From an uncultured Acetatifactor sp. (GTDB lineage: Bacteria; Bacillota; Clostridia; Lachnospirales; Lachnospiraceae): a stretch of DNA of 64,000 bases. The position numbers were made by a program, and so were the translations under genes. The first letter of the stretch is position 1. Each line of letters begins with the position of its first letter. The DNA lies in NCBI GenBank assembly GCA_947588705.1, contig CANPYT010000003.1:1-64000 (forward strand), written 5' to 3'. Below the pieces are notes generated by a model. That model ran no database searches. It was given only the letters and a program-made list of their open reading frames with translations, and had not been told where the DNA came from. Positions 51,619-60,351 of the stretch are shown in pieces.

Positions 51619-52543
51619 GACATCGGAAGAGACAAAGAAAATGAACCGCAGGCGTATTTTGCTCTACCTGATCCTGACATTCGGAATGACCTGGCTTTTT
51701 GAGTTCCTGGTGATATGGCCCCTGGCGTTAAGCGGCAGCCAAAGCTCGCTGGCTCTGGCCCAGGGCCTGTTGACCGTTGCCATGTTCTGCCCCGCACTGG
51801 GCGCACTGCTCACCCGGATCATCACCCGGGAGGGATTTCAAAACGCCATGCTGGCACCAAAAAACGGCAGACGGAGCATTCCCTACTTTTTCCTGGGATG
51901 GTTCGGCCCTCAGATCCTCACCATGATCGGCGCGGCAGTTTATTTTCTCGTGTTTCCCGAGCGCTTCGACCCGGGCATGGGCGCCATGAGGGCAACGCTG
52001 GCCGCTCAGGGCCTGGAGGCCACGGACTCGATGGTGGCCCTTACTGTGGTGTCTCAGATCGTATCCGGCATCCTGCTGGCGCCCCTGCTGAACGCCATAC
52101 CCTGTTTCGGCGAAGAATGGGGCTGGAGAGGATACCTGCTGCCAAAGCTGTCGAAAGACATGGGCACACTGCCCACACTGCTTCTCTCCGGCGTGATCTG
52201 GGGGATCTGGCATCTGCCAGCCACTATGCTGGGCCATAATTACGGCACCGGCTACCCCGGTTATCCCATAACCGGCATTCTTGCCATGTGTGTGTTCTGC
52301 GTCACATTGGGGATTTTTCTGTCCTACCTTACATTCCGCACCGGCAGCTGTATTCCGGCGATACTCGGCCACGGCGCCTTAAATGGTTTCGCCAGCGCCG
52401 GCATACTCTTCACCGACGGAACCGCCATAAATCCCTTCATCGGCCCCACACCCACCGGCATTCTCGGGGGAAGCGCTTTCCTTCTGTGCGCCGTGGTTAT
52501 GGCCGTACTTCTCGTAAGACAAAAAACGCCGGCAGAGCTTTAA
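51611..52543 (+). CDS. CPBP family intramembrane glutamic endopeptidase
   Basis: FGEEWGWRGYLLPKL motif plus multiple TM helices and GIWHLPA...LGHGALNG. Confidence 0.92.
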   Translation: MSETSEETKKMNRRRILLYLILTFGMTWLFEFLVIWPLALSGSQSSLALAQGLLTVAMFCPALGALLTRIITREGFQNAMLAPKNGRRSIPYFFLGWFGPQILTMIGAAVYFLVFPERFDPGMGAMRATLAAQGLEATDSMVALTVVSQIVSGILLAPLLNAIPCFGEEWGWRGYLLPKLSKDMGTLPTLLLSGVIWGIWHLPATMLGHNYGTGYPGYPITGILAMCVFCVTLGIFLSYLTFRTGSCIPAILGHGALNGFASAGILFTDGTAINPFIGPTPTGILGGSAFLLCAVVMAVLLVRQKTPAEL

Positions 52544-52560
52544 CGCCCTGCCGGTTTTAT
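52529..52560. terminator. Bidirectional terminator
   Basis: CCGGCAG-N12-CTGCCGG with TTTT on + side and CGTTTTTT on minus side; between convergent genes. Confidence 0.8.
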
Positions 52561-52564
52561 GTAC

Positions 52565-53260
52565 TCATCCTCTCAGTTTTCTTACCGCTTTAGCCTGAAT
52601 CAGGCATCGGCCGTGTTCCTCCAGCCGAAGCAGCAGTTTTTCCTCCGCCCCGTAAATATTTCCAAATTCCATCGCCTGGATACAGGCTCTGCTGAACCGC
52701 TCATAGGAAGCGTTTCCTTTTCCCAGGCAGAGATAATAGACATCCTCCATCTCATAAAGCGCACTGTCCACCCGAAGGTTCCCGGGCAGTACCGCCGCAT
52801 AATTCATCACATCCCGGAGCCTGTCAAAAGAAAAGATCGCAAAGTCCGGCTTCTTGGCAGGGGCAGGCGCCTGAGACGCGGCTTCAGCAGGGGCGGATGC
52901 CTCGATCTGGGCAGGAACGGGCTGTTCCGAAGCCATCCCCACTTTTTCCTTCGCCTTCTGCAGCACACGCTTCATCTCTTTCAGACACTCGATCAGCGAT
53001 GAAGGCTCGTTCTCCGGATCCCTCTCGGAAAAAGTCAGAATCAGCCCCTGGTCCGGAAGCATCATGATCTGCAAGTCAAAGGAATACTTGGGCGGCTTAT
53101 AGCCCACCGCTTCCTCCGCCTGCACGATGATTTCCTGCACTACCTCTTTCGCCTTTTCGCTGCGCAGCACAAAGTCCTTATAATCAATGTCATATTCGTC
53201 CAGCTCTTCATTGGAGAGAAAGCATTTCACCGTCTTGTCATCTACTCGTTCTATCCGCAT
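52565..53260 (-). CDS. mecA: Adaptor protein MecA
   Basis: MRIERVDDKTVKCFLSNEELDEYDIDYKDFVLRSEKAKEVVQEIIVQAEEAVGY; FSFDRLRDVMNYA. Confidence 0.93.
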   Translation of the reverse strand: MRIERVDDKTVKCFLSNEELDEYDIDYKDFVLRSEKAKEVVQEIIVQAEEAVGYKPPKYSFDLQIMMLPDQGLILTFSERDPENEPSSLIECLKEMKRVLQKAKEKVGMASEQPVPAQIEASAPAEAASQAPAPAKKPDFAIFSFDRLRDVMNYAAVLPGNLRVDSALYEMEDVYYLCLGKGNASYERFSRACIQAMEFGNIYGAEEKLLLRLEEHGRCLIQAKAVRKLRG

Positions 53261-53374
53261 ACTCTCATCCTCTCATAAATACACAACAACTCTGGCCATA
53301 TCTCACATATATGACTATAATAACATGATATTCCTGATTTTTCAATGAGATCTATTTTCCAATTTATTGGTGAA

Positions 53375-53536
53375 TAACAGTTCAGCCAGACGCCTGATTT
53401 GATGGAAAATCGTGCTTGCACGAATTTTCCATCATGTCTGGCGGCTGAGAGAGCGCCGTTTTATGAGCAAAGGCAGGCGCACAGCGCCGGAGAGCGCGTC
53501 AGCGCGGCTTTGCGAATGGCGTGGGCTGAACTGTTA
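53375..53536. mobile_element. MITE-like element bounded by 13-bp perfect inverted repeats
   Basis: TAACAGTTCAGCC (53375-53387) / GGCTGAACTGTTA (53524-53536); internal hairpin GATGGAAAATCGTGC-TT-GCACGAATTTTCCATC (15 bp, one bulge) and CCAGAC/GTCTGG; no ORF. Confidence 0.6.
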
Positions 53537-53553
53537 CATTGGAGAATCTCCCC

Positions 53554-53748
53554 TCAATCGCCGACCTGACCATGTCCAGCTCCTCCTCCATGATGCAGTG
53601 CGGAAAGAGGCGTATTTCCATCCTCCGTCACCTCCGGGATCTCAGCCGTCATATCATTCAGACTTAAGATCTCAAGCGAAAGCCCACTCAGCCATTCCCG
53701 GGCATCCGACAGCTTTGCCGGATTTCCGGTCCCATACAGCAGCTTCAT
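53554..53748 (-). pseudogene. Remnant of RdgB/HAM1 non-canonical purine NTP pyrophosphatase (N-terminus)
   Basis: MKLLYGTGNPAKLSDAREWLSGLSLEILSLNDMTAEIPEVTEDGNTPL then loses homology; about 50 of about 200 expected residues. Confidence 0.7.
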
Positions 53749-53958
53749 ACCTCTCTACTCCTTCCCATGAAATATCCTGTCTGCGCTTTTCATACGCATA
53801 GATCCCAATGATCCAAAACCGCGTCCTTTTCATACGCTACATGTTACACTCTCGATCCCCCACTGTCAACTCATTCCGCCCTACCCTGTTTTCCCGCTTT
53901 GTGCTATACTGAATAAAAAAATGTCTGCACATACAAAATAACGAAAGGAAGCTTTTCC

Positions 53959-55797
53959 ATGGAAATGCGTGTAAAAGAAACAGCAGTCCAATTTTTATCC
54001 GGCGGCGGCAGGCTCCTGCCTTTTCAGCCTTTTCCCCCCGCGGCCCGGCGGGAAGCTTATGAGGCTTTGCCCCAAAAGCTGCGCCGGAAACTGATCTCTC
54101 TTGGCGAGGATGTACTGGACACGCCTTATCCCGCCTTAACCGCCTCTGCTTTTATGGACTATGGCCGCACGGGAAACCGCGTCCGTTTTGAAACTCCGTA
54201 CTTCAAAAGACGGCATATGCTCAATGCCTTTGTCACCGCGGAATGTATGGAGGGGGAGGGCAGGTTCCTGGATCGGATCGCAGACGGTATCTTTGCTCTC
54301 TGTGAGGAGAGCGCCTGGCAGCTGCCCGCTCACAATTCCTATCTGCGCGGTGCGCCCGCAGAGCTCCTGCCGGATGTTTCCCGCCCTGTGCTGGATCTTT
54401 TCGCCTGTGAGACGGGAGCTCAGCTGGCCTGCATCCTGTACCTGCTGAAACCGCAGCTGGACCAGGTCAGCCCGGCGCTCTGCCAGCGGATCCACCTGGA
54501 GCTGGAACAGCGCATTCTCCGGCCGTACCTGACAGAACATTTCTGGTGGATGGGCAGCGGTGAGGAACCCATGTGCAACTGGACGCCCTGGTGCACCCAG
54601 AATGTGCTCCTCACCGCCTTCCTCCCGGGATGCCCGGAGGATTCCGGCCGACAGATCCTCCGGAAAGCCGCCGAGAGCTGTGATTTCTTTTTAAAGGATT
54701 ACGGGGAGGACGGCTGCTGCGACGAGGGCGCTCTCTATTTCCGCCGGGCCGGCCTTTGCCTGGACATGGCATGTGACATCATGGACCAGGTGACCGGCGG
54801 AGCCTTTTCTCCGCTTTACCGCTGGGAAAAGATCCGAAACATCGCCGCTTATATCTTAAACGTCCATGTGAGCGGGAGATATTATTTCAACTTTGCGGAC
54901 TGTTCCCCCTCCGCCGGCAGGGCAGGCGTAAAAGAGTACCTTTTCGGGAAACACACCGGCCAGCCTGCCCTGATGCAGTTTGCCGCCGAAGATTACCGGG
55001 AGGCGGGAGACGAGATCTACCGCGAGGAACTCTATCAGCTGAACTTATACTATCAGCTGCTGAATGCCTTCACACACCAGGAAGTCATGTCCGTCAATAC
55101 GGCGGGCCGCCCTGCCCCTCAGGACATTTTTTATCCCAGCGTGGGCCTTTTTATCGCCCGCAGCGGTCACTTCGCCCTGGCGGTAAAGGCCGGGGGCAAC
55201 AATGACAGCCACAACCACAATGACACCGGAAGCATCACCCTGTACCAGGACGGCCAGCCTTTGCTTGTAGACATCGGCGTGGAGAGCTACACGAAGAAAA
55301 CGTTCTCACCCCAGCGCTATGAGATCTGGACCATGCAGTCCTGCTACCATAACCTGCCTACTATTGACGGACTGGACCAGCACGACGGGCCCGAGTACCG
55401 CGCCGCGGAAGTACGCTCCTCCCTTACGAAGGAGCGGGCAGAAATATCCATGGAGCTGGCGGGGGCTTATCCTTTTTCGGAACCGGGCCGCTCCTACCGG
55501 CGCCGCGTCACTTTGGACAAGATCCAGGACTGTGTGCTCCTCACAGATATCACAGACTGCCGGGATGTGGTCTTACACTTTATCACCGATGAAAGACCTC
55601 TGTCCGTCGAAGAAAACCGCCTGCGGGTAAAAGGAGCGGATATTTCCTTCCGGGGCGCTTCCCTTTTGGAGACAGAGATCCTGCCCATCACGGACGAACG
55701 GCTCCGAACCGCCTGGGACCATCCCCTGTACCGCGTCAACCTCAAAATGACAGAAAGGGAATTTACGATGCGGATCCGATCCAATATCGCCGGATAA
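53959..55797 (+). CDS. Heparinase II/III family protein
   Basis: NNDSHNHNDTGSITLYQDGQPLLVDIGVESYTKKTFSPQRYEIWTMQSCYHNLPTIDG; no obvious signal peptide. Confidence 0.88.
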   Translation: MEMRVKETAVQFLSGGGRLLPFQPFPPAARREAYEALPQKLRRKLISLGEDVLDTPYPALTASAFMDYGRTGNRVRFETPYFKRRHMLNAFVTAECMEGEGRFLDRIADGIFALCEESAWQLPAHNSYLRGAPAELLPDVSRPVLDLFACETGAQLACILYLLKPQLDQVSPALCQRIHLELEQRILRPYLTEHFWWMGSGEEPMCNWTPWCTQNVLLTAFLPGCPEDSGRQILRKAAESCDFFLKDYGEDGCCDEGALYFRRAGLCLDMACDIMDQVTGGAFSPLYRWEKIRNIAAYILNVHVSGRYYFNFADCSPSAGRAGVKEYLFGKHTGQPALMQFAAEDYREAGDEIYREELYQLNLYYQLLNAFTHQEVMSVNTAGRPAPQDIFYPSVGLFIARSGHFALAVKAGGNNDSHNHNDTGSITLYQDGQPLLVDIGVESYTKKTFSPQRYEIWTMQSCYHNLPTIDGLDQHDGPEYRAAEVRSSLTKERAEISMELAGAYPFSEPGRSYRRRVTLDKIQDCVLLTDITDCRDVVLHFITDERPLSVEENRLRVKGADISFRGASLLETEILPITDERLRTAWDHPLYRVNLKMTEREFTMRIRSNIAG

Positions 55798-55877
55798 TTT
55801 TACCGTGAATGAAAATGCGGGAGTATGGGAAGTATATGCTTTGAACGCTGTACGGATAACAGCAGAAAAGAGGCTAT

Positions 55878-56405
55878 ATGACATTAGATGGAAATGCCCG
55901 CAGAACGGCAATTTTAGTATTTCTTGAGAGACAGACCGGCCCCGTCAGCGGCTCGGAGCTGTCGCGGCAGTTTGGTGTCAGCCGCCAGGTCATCGTCCAG
56001 GACATCGCTCTCCTTCGGGCGGAGAACAGGAATATTCTTTCCACCAACAAGGGATATGTCCTCTTCCATCCCCAGGAAAAGCACGCCGGCTATACCACGG
56101 TCATCTCCGTAAAACACACCGCGGAGCAGGTGCTGGACGAGATGCTTTCCATTGTTGAATACGGCGGTTCCATGCTGGATGTGTTTATCGACCACGATCT
56201 CTATGGGCAGATCCGGGCCAACCTGGTCATCAACGATGTGGACGATGCGGCGGAATTTTGCCATAAGCTGGCCCGAAACGGGTCCCCGACCTTAAAGGAA
56301 CTGACAGAGGGCTGCCATTACCACACTATCTCCGCGCCATCCGAAAAAGTCCTGAACCTGATCCGCAGGGAACTGCAGGAAAAGGGGATCCTGGGAGAGG
56401 AGTGA
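55878..56405 (+). CDS. NiaR-type (HTH_11 + 3H domain) transcriptional repressor
   Basis: RTAILVFLERQTGPVSGSELSRQFGVSRQVIVQDIALLRAENRNILSTNKGYVL plus 3H-like C-terminus (VKHTAEQ..., FIDHDLYGQ..., GCHYHTI). Confidence 0.9.
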   Translation: MTLDGNARRTAILVFLERQTGPVSGSELSRQFGVSRQVIVQDIALLRAENRNILSTNKGYVLFHPQEKHAGYTTVISVKHTAEQVLDEMLSIVEYGGSMLDVFIDHDLYGQIRANLVINDVDDAAEFCHKLARNGSPTLKELTEGCHYHTISAPSEKVLNLIRRELQEKGILGEE

Positions 56406-56411
56406 TCCTGC

Positions 56412-57287
56412 TCATCTCCCGATTTCCCCATACATTTCCGGCCTCCTGTCCCGAAACAGGCCCCAGCTGAAACGCAGCTCTTCCGCCGCTTCCAAATCAA
56501 AAGTATGCAGGATCGCTTTCTCTTCCGTCCGCCCGGCCTCCTCCACCACTTCCCCCGTCTCGTCCGTGATAAAGGAAGAACCGTAAAATGTCAGGGAAGA
56601 GTTTTGCCAATTATTTTCCGCGGCAGGCTGCACCCGCTCTTCCCCGACGCGGTTTGCCGCGATCACCGGCATCACGTTGGCGGCGGCGTGTCCCTGCATA
56701 CACCGTCTCCAGTGAGACATGCTGTCGCACCCTATAATAGGTTCCGAGCCGATCGCCGTAGGATACAGCAGAAGCTGCGCCCCCATCAGCGCCATGCACC
56801 TCGCTGCCTCCGGAAACCACTGATCCCAGCAGATCCCCACGCCGATCCTGCCGTATGCGGTATCCCACACGCGAAACCCGGTGTTTCCCGGCGTAAAATA
56901 AAATTTTTCCTGATAGAAATGATCATCCGGGATATGCGTTTTTCGGTACACGCCAAGGATTTTCCCGTCCGCGTCTATCATGGCGGCGGAATTGTACGTC
57001 ACATTTCCCGCCCTTTCAAAAAAGCTGACAGGCATCACCACTTTCAGCTCCGCCGCCAGCCCCTGAAAGTGTCTCACCGCAGGGTTTTCCTCCAGGACTG
57101 TCGCCAGCTTATAGGAATCATAATTTCTCTCCTGGCAGAAATACCGGGTCTCAAACAGCTCCGGCAGAAGCGCCACCTGCGCTCCCCTTCCGGCCGCCTC
57201 CCGCACCAGCTTTTCCGCCGCCGCAATATTCTCGTCCCTAACGCGATCGCAGTACATCTGTACCGCCGCCACTGTCACGTTTTTCAC
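56412..57287 (-). CDS. aguB: N-carbamoylputrescine amidase
   Basis: VTVAAVQMYCDRVRDENIAAAEKLVREAAGRGAQVALLPELFE...GVGICWDQWFPEAARCMALMGAQLLLYPTAIG. Confidence 0.95.
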   Translation of the reverse strand: MKNVTVAAVQMYCDRVRDENIAAAEKLVREAAGRGAQVALLPELFETRYFCQERNYDSYKLATVLEENPAVRHFQGLAAELKVVMPVSFFERAGNVTYNSAAMIDADGKILGVYRKTHIPDDHFYQEKFYFTPGNTGFRVWDTAYGRIGVGICWDQWFPEAARCMALMGAQLLLYPTAIGSEPIIGCDSMSHWRRCMQGHAAANVMPVIAANRVGEERVQPAAENNWQNSSLTFYGSSFITDETGEVVEEAGRTEEKAILHTFDLEAAEELRFSWGLFRDRRPEMYGEIGR

Positions 57288-57377
57288 ACTATCCTCCCAT
57301 CCGTCTCCGCCGACACACGGATCCTATGGCCCCGCTCCGCAAAATTCCGGGCCAGATCAGAAACATCCCTTTTCACG

Positions 57378-58472
57378 CTAGCCCGGAATCTGCTGCGTGA
57401 TACAGTGAATGTTTCCTCCGCCGATGAGGATATCCCTGGCATAGATCTGGATCACCTCCCGCCCCGGAAAGAGCCCCTGCAGGATCTCCTTTGCCCGTGC
57501 GTCCGCAGGATCCCCAAACCCCGGCATCACGATTGCCTTATTGGCAATATAAAAATTCACATAGGAAGCCGCCAGCCTCTCTCCCGGCGTCCGGGTAGGT
57601 TCATCCCAGCAGTTGTCCAGCCCGGCGCACTCTTCCCCGGTAATGACCACCGGTTTCGGCAGAGGCAGCTTATGCACCTTAAGGCGCCTGCCTTTTGCGT
57701 CCGTGACCCGCTCCAGATATTCCAGACATGCCCTGGACATGCCGTACTGCACATCGTCCTGATCCTCTGTCCAGGCCAGAACCACTTCCCCCGGCTTCAC
57801 AAATGCGCAGATGTTATCCACATGTTCATTGGTCTCGTCCTTATAGATTCCACATGGCAGCCAGAGCACTGTGGACACGTTCAGGTATTTCCGCAGGATC
57901 TCTTCTATGTCCTCCCGGCTGAGCCCGGGATTCCGCCCCGGGCTCAAAAGACAGGTCTCCGTCACCAGGCAAGTGCCCTCCCCGTCCACATGGATGGATC
58001 CGCCCTCCAGGATAAATTCCCGCTTGTCGTAAACATCTGTCTCCAGCAGGTCACAAAGCTTCCGGGCCATCCGATTATCCTGATCCCACGGGAAATACAG
58101 TCCGTCATATAAACCGCCCCAGGCGTTAAATCCCCAGTCGATACCCCGGATCTCCCCCTTTTCATTTATGACAAACGTGGGGGCATAATCCCTGGCCCAG
58201 GCGTCATTACTGGACATCTCCACCACCCGTATCTGTTCCGGCAGCATGGCTCTGGCATTATCATACTGGGCTCCGCTGGCGCATACCGTCACCTTCTCCG
58301 ATCGGGAGATGGCTTCCGCCACCTGCGCAAAAGCTTTCCTGGCCGCGTATCCCCCATACTGCCAGGAATCCGGCCTTTCCGGGAAAATCATAATGCAGCC
58401 CCGGTGATGTTCAAATTCCCCGGGCATACGAAACCCGTCTCCGGCGGGAGTCCCGTTTTTGATCTGTCTCAT
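57378..58472 (-). CDS. aguA: Agmatine deiminase
   Basis: GFRMPGEFEHHRGCIMIFPERPDSW...SSNDAWARDYAPTFVINEKGEIRGIDWGFNAWGG...GGGNIHCITQQIPG. Confidence 0.96.
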   Translation of the reverse strand: MRQIKNGTPAGDGFRMPGEFEHHRGCIMIFPERPDSWQYGGYAARKAFAQVAEAISRSEKVTVCASGAQYDNARAMLPEQIRVVEMSSNDAWARDYAPTFVINEKGEIRGIDWGFNAWGGLYDGLYFPWDQDNRMARKLCDLLETDVYDKREFILEGGSIHVDGEGTCLVTETCLLSPGRNPGLSREDIEEILRKYLNVSTVLWLPCGIYKDETNEHVDNICAFVKPGEVVLAWTEDQDDVQYGMSRACLEYLERVTDAKGRRLKVHKLPLPKPVVITGEECAGLDNCWDEPTRTPGERLAASYVNFYIANKAIVMPGFGDPADARAKEILQGLFPGREVIQIYARDILIGGGNIHCITQQIPG

Positions 58473-58549
58473 GGTTCCTCACATTCTGCCGTAGGAAACG
58501 GCATATTTTCTATTTATCGGGATTTCCTTACCCGGCCTTTCCTGTTCCG

Positions 58550-59713
58550 TCAGGAAAGCCGATCCCGGAAATCCCTATAGCCAAACTGCTTTATGAGCCT
58601 GCATCCGCCGTCTTTTTCCCGCAGGGCGATAGCGGGCAGGCACATTCCGTTAAATGTATTGTTTTTCACCATAGAGTAGATCGCCATGTCTTCAAACACC
58701 AGCCTGTCGCCTTCCTTCAGCGGCCGTTCAAAAGAATATTCCCCTATCACATCCCCCGCCAGGCATGTGGGGCCTCCCAAAAGAAACGTATATGCTTTCT
58801 CCCCCGGCTGGCCGCTTCCCTTAAGCGGCGGCCGGTAAGGCATCTCCAGCACATCCGGCATATGGCAGGCGGCGGAGGTGTCCAGAATAGCTATGTCCTT
58901 TCCATTGTGCAGAGTCTCCAGCACCGTAGTTACAAGGAATCCAGCGTTCAGCGCAACCGCCTCTCCGGGCTCCAGGTATACCGTCAGGCCATATTTTTCC
59001 TGCATCCGGCGAATGCACCGTTCCAGCCGGGGGATGTCATAGCCGTCCCGGGTAATATGGTGGCCCCCGCCAAAATTGATCCATTTCATTTCCGGAAGAT
59101 ATTTTCCGAACCTTTCTTCCACGGCGTCCAGGGTTTTTTCCAAGTCGTCGGAATTTTGTTCACAGAGCGTATGAAAGTGCAGGCCGTCTAAAAGCTCCTT
59201 CTTCCCGCCATTCTCGAAATTCTCAAGCGTCATCCCAAGCCTGGACCCCGGTGCGCAGGGGTCGTAAATGGCATGTTCCGCCTGGGTGGAGCATTCCGGA
59301 TTGATGCGAAGCCCTATGCTTTTCCCAGCGGCCTTTGCCCTTTCCCCAAATTTCTCCACCTGCCGCCAGGAGTTGAACACCATATGGTCGCAGTACCTCA
59401 GCAGCTCCTCAAACTCCTGTTCTTTAAAGGCCGGGGCATACACATGATTCTCACATGCTTTTCCCTGTCTCCTCAGGGGAACCGCCATCTCCTCATATCC
59501 AAGCCTGGCCTCATACAGGCCGCTGGCTGTGGCTCCGGCAAGGGAACCGCCCAGGAGAGGATACATTACATACATGGAAAATGCCTTTTGCGCCAGCAGG
59601 ATCTTTGCCCCCGTCCTGTCCATGACGCCTTTCAGGATTTCCAGATTCCGTTCTATCAGCGCCTGATCCACCACATAACAGGGTGTTGGCAGCTGCGAAA
59701 GATCCATCTTCAT
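58550..59713 (-). CDS. nspC: Carboxynorspermidine/carboxyspermidine decarboxylase
   Basis: MKMDLSQLPTPCYVVDQALIERNLEILKGVMDRTGAKILLAQKAFSMY...INFGGGHHITRDGYD; ATG at 59713 with AGGGGAAGT RBS. Confidence 0.93.
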   Translation of the reverse strand: MKMDLSQLPTPCYVVDQALIERNLEILKGVMDRTGAKILLAQKAFSMYVMYPLLGGSLAGATASGLYEARLGYEEMAVPLRRQGKACENHVYAPAFKEQEFEELLRYCDHMVFNSWRQVEKFGERAKAAGKSIGLRINPECSTQAEHAIYDPCAPGSRLGMTLENFENGGKKELLDGLHFHTLCEQNSDDLEKTLDAVEERFGKYLPEMKWINFGGGHHITRDGYDIPRLERCIRRMQEKYGLTVYLEPGEAVALNAGFLVTTVLETLHNGKDIAILDTSAACHMPDVLEMPYRPPLKGSGQPGEKAYTFLLGGPTCLAGDVIGEYSFERPLKEGDRLVFEDMAIYSMVKNNTFNGMCLPAIALREKDGGCRLIKQFGYRDFRDRLS

Positions 59714-59770
59714 ACTTCCCCTCATTCCGCCGTGCTCCGCGGTCTTTCCCGGAAAACCGCACACACCTGC

Positions 59771-60304
59771 CTACCGTATCTCCGCCATGAGCATATCCGA
59801 ACAAGCCTTTTCCACCTTCCAAACCGCATCCGCGTACCTATGGCTGGCAGGCAGGAACAGATAAACCGCCGCCACAGCCAGCACTCCAAAAAACAGGAGC
59901 TGGATGAAATACAGAAATACCGCCAAAGGGGATGCCGCCCGAAACGCCGGATCCAGTATCAGGTAAACCATGCCGATGTACTGGCCGATCAGCGCCACAT
60001 TCCCCAATACCAGCAGCCACAGGCACAGAGCCCCCTGGTAAGTGCGGCTGGCGCACCACAGGAAAAACATCCCGATCAGAAGCCGCAGGATCTCCCTGCC
60101 CGTCTGGGAGAAATCTCCAATGGTTCCCATGACCGCCAGGCCGCACAGAAAGTTTAACAGATATATGCAGCGAAGCGTCCACAACATCACTCTCCGAACC
60201 TTCACAAAATTTTTTGTTCCGGGCTGCTCTTCATAAAGCTCCTGCAGCTGTTTCGCCCTGTATGCCTTTACCCTTTCCTGCAGCTCTCTACTGATTCTTT
60301 TCAT
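59771..60304 (-). CDS. Uncharacterised 177-aa membrane protein in polyamine operon
   Basis: About four hydrophobic helices; co-directional and tightly packed between nspC and CASDH genes. Confidence 0.8.
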   Translation of the reverse strand: MKRISRELQERVKAYRAKQLQELYEEQPGTKNFVKVRRVMLWTLRCIYLLNFLCGLAVMGTIGDFSQTGREILRLLIGMFFLWCASRTYQGALCLWLLVLGNVALIGQYIGMVYLILDPAFRAASPLAVFLYFIQLLFFGVLAVAAVYLFLPASHRYADAVWKVEKACSDMLMAEIR

Positions 60305-60351
60305 TTTTCCTCTTATTCCGCCGCGTCAGCGGCCATTTCAAAAACAGGGAT

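Noticed and set aside
56505-58112. 535-aa plus-strand ORF opposite aguB/aguA
   Set aside because: Antisense shadow ORF of well-supported enzymes.
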